DNA of 54,208 bases from an uncultured Clostridium sp. (GCA_900548455.1 URKQ01000025.1:1-54208), one strand, 5' to 3'; positions 25,822 to 34,193 are shown, counted from the first letter of the stretch. Made by a program: numbers and translations. The notes: generated from the letters alone by a model not told the origin.

Positions 25822-25909
25822 TGGTGCGGATAAAGGGACTTGAACCCTTACGTCTTTAGAAAACACTAGATCCTTAGTCTAGCCTGTCTGCCAATTCCAG
25901 CATATCCGC
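25822..25909 (-). tRNA. tRNA-Leu, anticodon AAG, CCA encoded
   Basis: On the minus strand: a 7-bp acceptor stem (GCGGATA/TATCCGC), the D-arm TGCTGGAATTGGCAGA, an anticodon stem CTAGA/TCTAG with loop CTAAGGA (anticodon AAG), a long variable arm typical of class II tRNAs, T-arm GGTTCAAGTCCC, discriminator A and an encoded CCA. Anticodon AAG reads CUU leucine codons, and others in the box if A34 becomes inosine. This anticodon is uncommon in bacteria. Confidence 0.9.
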
Positions 25910-25967
25910 AAATATATTTTCTTTACTTTTTAAGTATATCACATTTTTTATTTTTTTCAATATGATA

Positions 25968-26014
25968 AAGAAGTTTAATATGAAATAATTAAGCATTTCA
26001 TATTAAACTTCTTT
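25968..26014. terminator. Terminator of the polA-coaE-slt operon
   Basis: A 20-bp perfect stem (AAAGAAGTTTAATATGAAAT and complement) around an 8-base loop ends at the slt stop codon. T-rich tails are present on both strands. Confidence 0.85.
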
Positions 26015-26586
26015 TATTCTACACTTAAATTATATAAGTATTTATACATTCTATGATTACTGCTTACACCTTTAACATAATTCTTTGTTTCTTTAAATGG
26101 TATCTCTTCTAATGTTTTTCCATCTTTAGAGTATCTTTCATCATTAAGCCATTTATTAACGTTACCTGGTCCACCATTATAGGCAGCTACAACTAAATCA
26201 TATTCTCCGTCAAATTGATTACTTAACTCACTTAAATACCAAGTTCCAATTTTAATATTGGTATCTGGATCCCATAATGATTCTAATTGAAAATTATCCA
26301 TACCCATAGACTGTGCTATCCATTCTCCCGTCTCTGGCATAATTTGCATAAGGCCCATTGCACCTTTGTTTGATTGAGCTTTTGCATTATATCTACTTTC
26401 CGCTTTTATAACCGCTGCAACTAAATTAGGATCTACATTATACATTTGACTATATTGTACAATACTATCTTCATATTTTAGTGGATAAAACTTTTTAGGT
26501 ATTACTTTTAATCCAACTATAATGATAATAAATAGAATTATTAGCAAACTAATTCTTTTTAATGGTTTTTTTCTTTTTTTTGTCAT
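26014..26586 (-). CDS. Membrane-anchored lytic transglycosylase (SLT domain)
   Basis: A 190-aa murein lyase that cleaves the glycan between MurNAc and GlcNAc. Seen: a basic N-terminus and one membrane anchor (about residues 12-26), then the SLT fold with catalytic Glu in KAESRYNAKAQSNKGAMGLM (about 62-81), QIMPETGEWIA, and VVAAYNGGPGNV near the end. GGGGGAG precedes the ATG. Last gene of the polA operon, 8 bases after coaE. In this position the protein often resembles a YjbJ-like clostridial muramidase; the job may be wall growth or sporulation. Confidence 0.92.
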   Translation of the reverse strand: MTKKRKKPLKRISLLIILFIIIIVGLKVIPKKFYPLKYEDSIVQYSQMYNVDPNLVAAVIKAESRYNAKAQSNKGAMGLMQIMPETGEWIAQSMGMDNFQLESLWDPDTNIKIGTWYLSELSNQFDGEYDLVVAAYNGGPGNVNKWLNDERYSKDGKTLEEIPFKETKNYVKGVSSNHRMYKYLYNLSVE

Positions 26587-26594
26587 TTCTCCCC

Positions 26595-27206
26595 CTATAA
26601 TATTTGAAGCTTATTAAGAAAGTCTTTTACTTGTTTCCTTGTATTTTCAATTGAACCGTTATTGTCTATAATAAAATCTGCATATTTGCATTTTTCAATT
26701 GTAGACATTTGATTGGAAATTCGAAGAAGCGCTTCTTCTCTTGAAAAACCATCCCTAGCCATTACTCTTCTTACTTGAATTTCATCCTTTACCGATACAA
26801 CAACAACAATATCCATATCACTATATAATCCAGTTTCAATTAATGTAGGTGCATCTACAACACATATTTTTTCATTATTATTATGATATTCATCAATTTC
26901 CTTATATATGTCATTTTTAACATAAGGAATTACAATATCTTCATATTCCTTTTTTTTCTCCAAATCTGAAAATATAAGATTGCCAACTTTGCGCCTTAAC
27001 AAATTTCCCTCTTCGTCAAAGAAATCTCCCCCAAATTTTTCTTTTATTTTAAGAAGAATTTCCGGATGAGCTGTTAGCACTTTTCGTGAAATAAAATCAG
27101 CATCTACAACTGGAATATTGTTTTCCTTAAAGACCTTACTAACAGTACTTTTACCGGTACCTATACCTCCAGTTAATCCAATTAATATCATACTATTTTG
27201 CTTCAT
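26595..27206 (-). CDS. coaE: Dephospho-CoA kinase
   Basis: A 203-aa enzyme for the last step of coenzyme A synthesis. Seen: the P-loop GLTGGIGTGKSTV near the N-terminus, PVVDADFISRKVL (the dephospho-CoA-binding Asp), VVDAPTLIETGLY and the lid-region RVMARDGFSREEAL. The start at 27206 overlaps polA by 14 bases and has AGGAGAG 7 bases upstream; a second ATG at 27191 is a possible alternative without a good ribosome site. polA-coaE linkage is common in Firmicutes. Confidence 0.95.
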   Translation of the reverse strand: MKQNSMILIGLTGGIGTGKSTVSKVFKENNIPVVDADFISRKVLTAHPEILLKIKEKFGGDFFDEEGNLLRRKVGNLIFSDLEKKKEYEDIVIPYVKNDIYKEIDEYHNNNEKICVVDAPTLIETGLYSDMDIVVVVSVKDEIQVRRVMARDGFSREEALLRISNQMSTIEKCKYADFIIDNNGSIENTRKQVKDFLNKLQIL

Positions 27207-29847
27207 ACCAAGTCTCTCCTACAGATATATCTACATCTAGGGGAACTCTTAATTTTAATACACCTTCCATTTTTTCCTTAACAATCTTCTCTACTTTGCT
27301 AAGTTCATCTCTTTCAACGTTTATGATTAATTCGTCATGAACTTGAAGAATTAATTTACTTTTTAATTTTTGATCTTTTAGTTCTTTAGCTACATGTATC
27401 ATGGCTATTTTAATAATATCTGCAGCACTGCCTTGAATTGGTGCATTCATTGCAAGTCTTTTACCTAAGGCTTTAACTATCTTATTAGATGATTTTACCT
27501 CTGGTATATATCTTTTTCTATTTAAAAGTGTTGTAACAAAGGCATTCTCCTCTGCATCTTTTATTACATTTTCCATATACTCATGAACTTTATTAAATCT
27601 TTCTAAGTAAGTATCAATATAATGTTTAGCTTCCTTTCTTGTAATTCCTAAATCCTGAGCTAAACTAAAGTCTCCTATTCCATATACAATTCCAAAGTTT
27701 ACAGCCTTAGCATTACTTCTCATTAACTTAGTTACTTCATTTAAAGGCACATTAAATACTTCTGAGGCAGTAGATGTATGAATATCTACATTATCATTAA
27801 ATGCCTTAATCATATTTTCATCACCAGATATATGAGCAAGTACTCTTAGTTCAATTTGTGAATAGTCCGCTGATAAAATTACTGAATTACTGTTATGTGG
27901 AATGAAAACCTTCCTTATTAACCTTCCATTTTCAGTTTTTATAGGAATGTTTTGAAGGTTAGGCTCTGTACTTGAAAGTCTTCCTGTAGTAGTAACTGTT
28001 TGAGTAAAATTGGAATGTATTCTTCCATCCACATCTATAACATTTTTTAATCCTTCAATATAAGTTGAATACAACTTTGCTAATTGTCTATAACTTAATA
28101 TTTTTTCAATTATAGGATGTTTGTCTTTTAATGCATCTAAAACTTCTGCATTTGTTGAATATCCTGTTTTTGTTTTCTTAATAACTGGCATGTCAAGTTT
28201 TTCAAATAATATTTTACCTAGTTGTTTTGGTGAATTAATATTAAATTCTTCTCCGGCTAGATTGTATATTTCCTCTGTTAAAGTATCAAGTTCACCACTA
28301 AATCTACTTCCTAATTGATTGAGTTCTTTATTATCTATAGTAAACCCTTCATACTCCATATTTGAAATTACCTTTGTAAGCGGTTGTTCAACCTTATATA
28401 AAAGCTCTTCCATATTAGCATCTTTAATTTCTTTTAAAAGTATAGGATATAGCTTTTTCATTGCCATTAAATCATTAGCTATCAGCTTATTTTCACTAGC
28501 TTCATAAGTTTCTCCAAATCTCTCTTCTAGTAATGTCTTTAAAGAGTATTCAGACTTAGATGAATCTAAAAGATAAGCTGCCATTTCTATATCAAAATCC
28601 ACCTCTTCCATATCTATACCATTTTGTAAAAGATATGTGTAGGCACTTTTTACACCATGACTAATTTTTCTAACACTAGAATTTACAAAGATTTCACCTA
28701 AAATATTCAACGTATTAAGCTTATCTTCTTTCAATAGTTTTTCAACATTAATAATATAGATCTCTTCTTTATTAATAATTCCTAAAGCCTTTAATGACAT
28801 TTTAGAAAAAACGTTAGAGTCTTCTATATAGAATTTAACAAATATTTCAGAAGACAACGAAGACGATAACTCTTTAAGTTTTGATACTTCTTCTATAAGA
28901 GCATAAGGAATATCCCTATCTTCAGCAACTTTATTTTCTTCTATACTATTTTCTCCATTATCAATGGCTTGTAACTTATTAATAAGTGACTTTAATTCAT
29001 ATTTTACACAAAACTCTTTAACCTCTTCATTAAAGAAATCACATTTTGTCTTTAAGTTTTCTAAAGATATATCCATAGGTACTTCAGTAATAATTGTAGC
29101 TAATCGCTTACTTAAAATTGCTTGCTCACTATATTCAGTTAATGATTCTTTAAGTTTTTTACCACTAACCTTTTCAGTATTGGCTAATAAATTTTCTATA
29201 GAACCATATTCTTTAATGAGCTTAAAAGCAGTTTTCTCACCAACTCCTGGAACTCCTGGAATATTATCAGATTTATCTCCCATAAGACCTTTAACATCTA
29301 TAAACTGAGTTGGAGTAACGCCAAAATCTTCTAGGAATCTTTTTCTATCATAAATTTCTTTATCTGTAATCCCTTTTTTATTAATTACTACTTTTACATT
29401 ATCAGTAGCAAGTTGCAAAGCATCTTTATCTCCTGTTACAACGTAGATATCCATATCATCTTTTTCACCTAATACAGATATAGTTCCAATAAGGTCATCA
29501 GCTTCATAACCTTCTAGTTCAAATATACTTATTTTCATTTTTGTTAAAATTTCTCTTATCATTGGAAATTGAGTAACTAATTCAGGAGGAGTTTGTTTTC
29601 TTCCAGCCTTATAATCTTCAAATTCCTTATGTCTAAAGTTCTTCTTAGACTTATCAAAAGCTACTACCACAAAATCAGGGTTTATATCCTCTTTTAATTT
29701 TAGAAGCATATTAAGGAATCCATGAATAGCATTAGTTGGAATTCCTTCCCTTGTAGTCAGTCCTGGTATTGCATAAAAAGCTCTATATAATAAACTATTT
29801 CCATCTAAAACGGCTAAAGATTGTTTACTAATATCAATCACATCCAA
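27193..29847 (-). CDS. polA: DNA polymerase I
   Basis: An 884-aa repair and Okazaki-fragment polymerase. Residues 10-290 are the 5' nuclease (LDGNSLLYRAFYAIP, EADDLIGT, VTGDKDALQL, GVPGVGEKTA). Residues 300-480 correspond to the 3'-5' exonuclease fold, but the D-x-E motif is absent, so proofreading is probably lost as in other Firmicute PolA. Residues 480-884 are the polymerase: TTGRLSSTEPNLQNIPIKT, LSADYSQIELRVLAH (motif A), RSNAKAVNFGIVYG (motif B) and LQVHDELIINV (motif C). The start is a TTG at 29847 or the nearby GTG at 29841; no strong ribosome site tells them apart. Confidence 0.96.
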   Translation of the reverse strand: MDVIDISKQSLAVLDGNSLLYRAFYAIPGLTTREGIPTNAIHGFLNMLLKLKEDINPDFVVVAFDKSKKNFRHKEFEDYKAGRKQTPPELVTQFPMIREILTKMKISIFELEGYEADDLIGTISVLGEKDDMDIYVVTGDKDALQLATDNVKVVINKKGITDKEIYDRKRFLEDFGVTPTQFIDVKGLMGDKSDNIPGVPGVGEKTAFKLIKEYGSIENLLANTEKVSGKKLKESLTEYSEQAILSKRLATIITEVPMDISLENLKTKCDFFNEEVKEFCVKYELKSLINKLQAIDNGENSIEENKVAEDRDIPYALIEEVSKLKELSSSLSSEIFVKFYIEDSNVFSKMSLKALGIINKEEIYIINVEKLLKEDKLNTLNILGEIFVNSSVRKISHGVKSAYTYLLQNGIDMEEVDFDIEMAAYLLDSSKSEYSLKTLLEERFGETYEASENKLIANDLMAMKKLYPILLKEIKDANMEELLYKVEQPLTKVISNMEYEGFTIDNKELNQLGSRFSGELDTLTEEIYNLAGEEFNINSPKQLGKILFEKLDMPVIKKTKTGYSTNAEVLDALKDKHPIIEKILSYRQLAKLYSTYIEGLKNVIDVDGRIHSNFTQTVTTTGRLSSTEPNLQNIPIKTENGRLIRKVFIPHNSNSVILSADYSQIELRVLAHISGDENMIKAFNDNVDIHTSTASEVFNVPLNEVTKLMRSNAKAVNFGIVYGIGDFSLAQDLGITRKEAKHYIDTYLERFNKVHEYMENVIKDAEENAFVTTLLNRKRYIPEVKSSNKIVKALGKRLAMNAPIQGSAADIIKIAMIHVAKELKDQKLKSKLILQVHDELIINVERDELSKVEKIVKEKMEGVLKLRVPLDVDISVGETWYEAK

Positions 29848-29959
29848 TCATTTTTCTTATTATAATTCTATCCATGACAAGTTTTTTCAATCATAGGAGT
29901 ACATTATAACATACTTTTATACATTATTATTCTTATCTTTTTATGTTGTAAAGTCAAGA

Positions 29960-30013
29960 TATAATTTAAAGCTACCTTAGCATAAAATGTAACTTAATAT
30001 GCCAAGATAGCTT
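29960..30013 (-). terminator. Terminator of the glutaminase gene
   Basis: AAGCTA(T/C)CTT(G/A)GCAT forms a 15-bp stem that is complete only in minus-strand RNA, where both odd positions are G-U wobbles, followed by TTTAAATT. It lies just past the stop at 30018. Confidence 0.65.
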
Positions 30014-30017
30014 CTGT

Positions 30018-30932
30018 TTAAAATATACTTAAATCTAGTTCATGGGATAGTTTCTCTAAAACTTTTAGGCCTCCAATACTATTACCCTTAGAGTCTAGTG
30101 ATGGTCCAATAACACCTATACCCATTCTACGTGGAACAGCTGCCATAATACCTCCACCTACACCACTTTTAGCTGGTATACCTATATGTACTGCAAATTT
30201 TCCAGAAGCATCATACATGCCACATGTAACCATTATGGTTTTAACAATTCTGCATACCTCTCTAGAAATTACCCTTTCATTATTTAAAAGCACACCATCA
30301 TTGGCAAGCATTGAGCCAATTCTTGCTATATCCTTACAAGTTACTTCCATAGAACACGCGCTAAAGTAAACATCTAATATTTCTTCAACGTCGCCTTCAA
30401 TCATACCATTACCTCTCATAAAGTATGCTAATGCTCTATTTCTATCCCCTGTTTTTCTTTCACTTTCATATACGCTTTTATTAATAGAAATATTATTATT
30501 TCCAGTTATCTTTTTTGTAAATGCTAATATTCTTTCTATTTTCTCCTCGGCACTATCTCCACCTATTAATGATACAGTTGCTATAGCTCCAGCATTAATC
30601 ATTGGGTTAAGTGGCTGTTTTTGCTCTCTAACTTCTAAATTTGTTATGGAGTTAAATCCAGATTCCGTAGGCTCCATTCCAATTTTACTAAACACATATT
30701 CCGTTCCATTTTCTACTATTGCCATCATTAATGTAATAACTTTTGAGATACTTTGTATAGTAAATTTAGTATTATAATCTCCTGCAAAATACTCTTCCCC
30801 TGATAACGTTGTAACCCATATGCCTAAAGCATTACTATCTGCCTTTGAAAGTTCAGGAATATATGATGCAACCTCACCTTTACTTGTCCAACTCTTGCAA
30901 TCCTCAATAACAGTTTCTAGAATTCTTTTCAT
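30018..30932 (-). CDS. glsA: Glutaminase
   Basis: A 304-aa serine-dependent glutaminase (beta-lactamase-like fold) turning glutamine into glutamate and ammonia. Seen: the catalytic S-x-x-K in FTIQSISKVITLMMA (about residues 60-75), NPMINAGAIATVSLI with the conserved Asn, and the C-terminal GIPAKSGVGGGIMAAVP, all family hallmarks. The start at 30932 follows GGTGGAGGA; an in-frame GTG at 30944 lies inside that ribosome site. It is alone on its strand, with MITE remnant D upstream. Confidence 0.95.
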   Translation of the reverse strand: MKRILETVIEDCKSWTSKGEVASYIPELSKADSNALGIWVTTLSGEEYFAGDYNTKFTIQSISKVITLMMAIVENGTEYVFSKIGMEPTESGFNSITNLEVREQKQPLNPMINAGAIATVSLIGGDSAEEKIERILAFTKKITGNNNISINKSVYESERKTGDRNRALAYFMRGNGMIEGDVEEILDVYFSACSMEVTCKDIARIGSMLANDGVLLNNERVISREVCRIVKTIMVTCGMYDASGKFAVHIGIPAKSGVGGGIMAAVPRRMGIGVIGPSLDSKGNSIGGLKVLEKLSHELDLSIF

Positions 30933-30963
30933 AATATCCTCCACCTATTGCCACTATTTTATC

Positions 30964-31051
30964 GGCTCTGTATTACCTTGTAACATATATATTTAAAATA
31001 TCAACCTATTTTATTATATTAGTATATTCTATCAAATTCAACAGGTAGGCC
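30964..31051. repeat. Decayed MITE remnant D
   Basis: It starts GGCTCTGTATTACCTTGT, identical to the left end of element A, and near its right end has GTATATTCTATCA as in elements B and C. The hairpin core is missing. It sits 20 bases upstream of glsA. No clear target repeat. Confidence 0.5.
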
Positions 31052-31167
31052 CATAAATAAGTAGTTTAACATTGTATATTTGAAAATTTTTAATATTAAA
31101 ACTTGTTTCTATTAGAAAATTTGTATTGTATTCTTCTAGATTATATGCTAATATAATTAATGTACTA

Positions 31168-31254
31168 GCCGGTGTGATGGAATTGGCAGACGTGCGGGAC
31201 TCAAAATCCCGTGGTGGCAACACCGTACCGGTTCGACCCCGGTCACCGGCACCA
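31168..31254 (+). tRNA. tRNA-Leu, anticodon CAA, CCA encoded (integration site)
   Basis: Acceptor GCCGGTG/CACCGGC, D-arm GATGGAATTGGCAGAC, anticodon stem GGGA/TCCC with loop CTCAAAA (anticodon CAA at 31202-31204), a long variable arm, T-arm CCGGTTCGACCCCGG and ACCA. Its 3' 17 bases are part of the attachment repeat of the 12-kb element, which restores an intact tRNA on integration. Confidence 0.95.
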
Positions 31255-31256
31255 TA
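31238..31256 (+). repeat. attL core: tRNA-Leu 3' end repeat
   Basis: CCCGGTCACCGGCACCATA occurs here at the end of tRNA-Leu(CAA) and again at 43312-43330. The 19-bp perfect direct repeat marks the crossover segment of the integrated element. Confidence 0.9.
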
Positions 31257-31276
31257 AATTTAAAGGTTAGTACCTT

Positions 31277-31306
31277 AACCCTTGTGATATCAAGGGTTTT
31301 TCTTTT
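31277..31306 (+). terminator. Terminator for tRNA-Leu supplied by the element
   Basis: AACCCTTG/CAAGGGTT around a 6-base loop is followed by TTTTTCTTTTT, 22 bases after the tRNA. It lies inside the element and replaces the chromosomal terminator now at 43346-43390. Confidence 0.8.
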
Positions 31307-31329
31307 TGTAAAAAACATTTAAACCATCA

Positions 31330-31355
31330 TTTTACCCCAACATTTACCCCAACTA
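31330..31355 (+). repeat. 26-bp end repeat, left copy (possible integrase arm site)
   Basis: It holds two tandem TTTACCCCAAC units and is identical over 26 bases to 43171-43196. Placement just inside attL and just inside attR suits arm-type binding sites for the tyrosine integrase. Confidence 0.55.
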
Positions 31356-31376
31356 GTTAGAATTACACTATTTTAG

Positions 31377-31413
31377 GAAAAATAAAGAACCCCAAAATAG
31401 GATTCTTTATTTT
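31377..31413. terminator. Terminator of the cargo pair
   Basis: AAAATAAAGAACC faces GGATTCTTTATTTT with one bulged position, with A and T runs outside. It lies 3 bases past the stop of the 292-aa gene. Confidence 0.65.
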
Positions 31414-31415
31414 TA

Positions 31416-32294
31416 TTATAAATATGATAATTGATTAAGATTATTTAGCTGCATAATTTCTATAATCTTCTCAACCGTATAAGCTTGTCTTACCAGTTCA
31501 TCCATCCCATTGATAACTATCTCAGAAATAAGAGTGGCTTTTACTGATGTCTTTGAATTTATATAGATACTTCCTTCTCTAACTTTGTGTAAAAAATCTA
31601 TATCATTCACAGTAGCCCTTATCATTTTCCCATCTTGTTCTTTTGTAAACTCCCACTGGCTATTACCCATTAAGTCTGGCTTTTTAATATATAGAATAGT
31701 ATCTATTGTACTTTTATAAAGTTCTTCTGTTTCTTCTGGCTTATTTATCTCTATTGGTTTGCTCATATTACTAAATTCTTGTCTTTCAACTGTAAATTTT
31801 TCTTTTCCATCTTCTATAATAGATATTTTATCTCTATCACTTAAAGTGCTATTAAATATCTTTGATAACAATTTATCCCCATCTTTACCATAAATATTAA
31901 ATACATTATTAGTTATGTTAACTTTCTCATTTTCCTTATTAATTATACTAACAAATTCTCCATGCTTTTCAATTTCCTTAGGTTTCGATCCCTTCAAGTG
32001 CTTTTTTAATGACAATATATTTACAAACATTTCTATAGAAGCTTTCGCCATATTTATGTTATCTATAGTCAATATACTAGGTACACTCGCAATAAATGTC
32101 TCTAAAGCAATAATAAAACTACCTTTTTGTGTACCTAGTATATTTATTTTTAGCTCAGCGTCAGGATTACTTTCCTTTACTATATAATTAATTAACTCTA
32201 TAGTTCCATTTAAAGAATTAATTAAAGACATTGCATCTATATCATTATTTCCTCCATATGAAATACTAAATTTACTATTATCAAGTTCCCCCAT
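31416..32294 (-). CDS. Unknown 292-aa protein, attL-end cargo
   Basis: No family recognised with confidence. The protein begins FSISYGGNNDIDAMSLINSL, then has a short strand-rich part ending ILGTQKGSFIIALE (about 50-63). A hydrophobic helix (about 65-80) and a middle segment of mixed charge follow, then a C-terminal part with NSQWEFTKEQDGKMIRATV and DIDFLHKVREGSIYI. The N-terminal plan (leucine-rich helix, then strand-x-GSF-strand) recalls an uncharacterised domain found in many bacterial proteins near defence genes, but no name is claimed. AGGAGG precedes the ATG. It lies 63 bases after the HEPN-like gene, in its transcript, between that gene and attL. No signal peptide. Confidence 0.6.
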   Translation of the reverse strand: MGELDNSKFSISYGGNNDIDAMSLINSLNGTIELINYIVKESNPDAELKINILGTQKGSFIIALETFIASVPSILTIDNINMAKASIEMFVNILSLKKHLKGSKPKEIEKHGEFVSIINKENEKVNITNNVFNIYGKDGDKLLSKIFNSTLSDRDKISIIEDGKEKFTVERQEFSNMSKPIEINKPEETEELYKSTIDTILYIKKPDLMGNSQWEFTKEQDGKMIRATVNDIDFLHKVREGSIYINSKTSVKATLISEIVINGMDELVRQAYTVEKIIEIMQLNNLNQLSYL

Positions 32295-32357
32295 AAGTCC
32301 TCCTATTTTAATAGTTTAAAACTATATTCTTTTAACCTACTATAAAAATATTTTCTT

Positions 32358-32924
32358 TTAATTACTACTTAAAACATCATCAACATAATAATATACTCCA
32401 TCTAAAAAATCATACAAATAGTTGACACTTTCCTTTAAATTTACATAATCTATAAATTCCCACTCAGTAAAATAAATGCTACCTTTCTTATTAATTAAAT
32501 ATCTCCATACATCTGCTTTAGAGTCTTTTCCCTGCAATTCTTTAATAAGTTGCCTAATTTCACTAATTTCTTTTTCTTCTATCTTTAATCCCAAATCATT
32601 TATAACTTTTCCCACTATACTCTTGTCCCATATATCAATTAAATCGTGCCCTCCGGATGGAATTTCTCCATAAGTTCTATTATATATAAGCTTTAAACTA
32701 ACTTCTATTGAATGCCTATATGAATGCATTATAGGAAATATATACGTATCTAAAATATCAATTCTACCTTCTAGACCTCTTTTTAGCGCAATATCAATTA
32801 AATCATCTGCAGATTTTTTATATCCTTCCTTAGCTCCATATAAAGATAATTCTTTATCTTGCCAACCAATATATGCCCTTGATGTAGGGTTATTTCCTTC
32901 AATAAAGATTTTCCTTTTCTCCAT
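32358..32924 (-). CDS. HEPN-like helical protein, attL-end cargo
   Basis: 188 aa, mostly helical. The central segment FPIMHSYRHSIEVSLKLIY, followed about 20 residues later by GGHDLIDIWDK, is the pattern of HEPN-like proteins that carry H-S-Y-R-H and a later GHDL motif; several such proteins occur in abortive-infection and toxin modules. Ribonuclease activity cannot be read from sequence: the usual R-x4-6-H is not present in exact form. The N-terminus (TSRAYIGWQDKELSLYGAKEGY) is characteristic but unassigned. AAAGGA precedes the ATG. It is separated from the upstream sigma genes by a terminator at 33003-33035, so the two cargo genes form their own unit. Confidence 0.55.
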   Translation of the reverse strand: MEKRKIFIEGNNPTSRAYIGWQDKELSLYGAKEGYKKSADDLIDIALKRGLEGRIDILDTYIFPIMHSYRHSIEVSLKLIYNRTYGEIPSGGHDLIDIWDKSIVGKVINDLGLKIEEKEISEIRQLIKELQGKDSKADVWRYLINKKGSIYFTEWEFIDYVNLKESVNYLYDFLDGVYYYVDDVLSSN

Positions 32925-33002
32925 AATATTTAAATCCTTTCAAATTCTGCATAATACATCTACATCTATTATTCTCCATCAATATACATATACCTTCTTC
33001 TA

Positions 33003-33035
33003 TAGATAAAAATACACCTATATTTCTACAGATGT
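33003..33035 (-). terminator. Terminator between regulator operon and cargo pair
   Basis: ACATCTGT pairs with ATAGGTGT in the minus-strand RNA (two G-U pairs) around 6 bases, followed by ATTTTTATC. It starts right at the stop of the regulator gene at 33037. Confidence 0.5.
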
Positions 33036-33036
33036 A

Positions 33037-33384
33037 CTATTTAAACTCATTAAAAAACTCTTTTTCTAATCCATATAACGCTCTACCCAACCTCAATACA
33101 GCATTATCAATATATCTAGGCACTGAACTACTACTAATATGCAATAAGTTTCCTATATTCCTATATGACATACCATCAAGATATCTATAGCCTATTAGCT
33201 CTTGGTCTTGTTGATTTAATTTACTTATTGCATTTAGAAGCTCTTTAAATTTATATTCTCTATCTTCTATATGGATATTTTTTATTAGATCATTTCCTTT
33301 TTGAAATGTAATGTTGCCTTTTCTAATCTCTGCAGCTTCATCAAGGCGTTTAATAGTTTTATCTATCATGTCTTTTCTTCTCAT
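33037..33384 (-). CDS. Sigma-70 region 4-like regulator (ArpU-like)
   Basis: 115 aa. Residues 45-105 are a sigma region 4-type HTH: AISKLNQQDQELIGYRYLDG followed by MSYRNIGNLLHISSSSVPRY, with a helical N-terminal part. Phage proteins of this shape (ArpU, DUF1492 type) control late genes. There is no region 2, so it cannot act as a full sigma factor. It begins 12 bases after the sigma factor gene at 33397-34140, so the two are co-transcribed and may act together. The ATG has an AGGAGT site upstream. Confidence 0.65.
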   Translation of the reverse strand: MRRKDMIDKTIKRLDEAAEIRKGNITFQKGNDLIKNIHIEDREYKFKELLNAISKLNQQDQELIGYRYLDGMSYRNIGNLLHISSSSVPRYIDNAVLRLGRALYGLEKEFFNEFK

Positions 33385-33396
33385 TCTTCATTACTC

Positions 33397-34140
33397 CTAT
33401 ATTACATTCTTAAAATATCTATCCATAAAATCAATTCTATTTTCTACACTTCTGTAACTTGTACTTACTACACCCATTAACTCTTTTGCGAACTCTCTGC
33501 CAGTAGTTCTGGTCCATTTACTATTTCTAATAGTTCTAAGTGTTTTAGCCTCTACCTGGCGAACTCTTTCTCTGCTCATGCCTAATATATCTCCAATCTC
33601 TTGTAATGTCATAGGAGCTGTATTCCAGCCATATCTAAGCTTTAATACCTCTCTTTGATTTAGTGTAAGGCATTCATTCATAACTTGTTCTAGTTCACTT
33701 CTAAGCCGTTTTAAATATAATTGATACTCTACATTTTCAAAACCATAATCTTTATCTCCTACAACATGTAAAAGCTCTTCACTATCTTCTGTTTCTCCTA
33801 GTGGCATATTAAGACTAATAGCAGAATCATAAATCCTATTATTTTCTATGTCCTTGGAACTTCGACCATTAATGCTAGTGAATATCTCCTTATCAACAAG
33901 GAATATTGCAAAGGTTGAAAACTTAGCTTTCTTATCATTATTAAAATCATACATCTGTGCAGCCTTTATAAAACCTATGACACCACTATTAAATAGATCA
34001 TCAAATTCAAACTTTCTATTTATAAATAGATACTTTTTAACTAACATCCCTATAATACCGCTGTTATTCTCCAGGAGCTCGTCCATAGCGTGTTTGTCGC
34101 CACCTTGATATAATCTTACTAGTTCTTCATTATTTCTCAT
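33397..34140 (-). CDS. Element-encoded sigma-70 family RNA polymerase sigma factor
   Basis: A 247-aa compact sigma factor. Region 2 is clear: FEFDDLFNSGVIGFIKAAQM and KFSTFAIFLVDKEIFTSING (about 42-90), the part that binds core enzyme and melts the -10. Region 4 is complete: LTLNQREVLKLRYGWNTAPM, then MTLQEIGDILGMSRERVRQVE (about 165-205), which binds a -35. Region 1.1 is lacking and region 3 is reduced. It would redirect host RNA polymerase to element (or helper) promoters. GGAGGG lies 7 bases before the ATG. It is an uncommon cargo for a 12-kb element. Confidence 0.85.
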   Translation of the reverse strand: MRNNEELVRLYQGGDKHAMDELLENNSGIIGMLVKKYLFINRKFEFDDLFNSGVIGFIKAAQMYDFNNDKKAKFSTFAIFLVDKEIFTSINGRSSKDIENNRIYDSAISLNMPLGETEDSEELLHVVGDKDYGFENVEYQLYLKRLRSELEQVMNECLTLNQREVLKLRYGWNTAPMTLQEIGDILGMSRERVRQVEAKTLRTIRNSKWTRTTGREFAKELMGVVSTSYRSVENRIDFMDRYFKNVI

Positions 34141-34193
34141 GTAATCCCTCCATTAATACCTTTTAGGGTGTCTGAAAAGTCAGTATGTTAATA

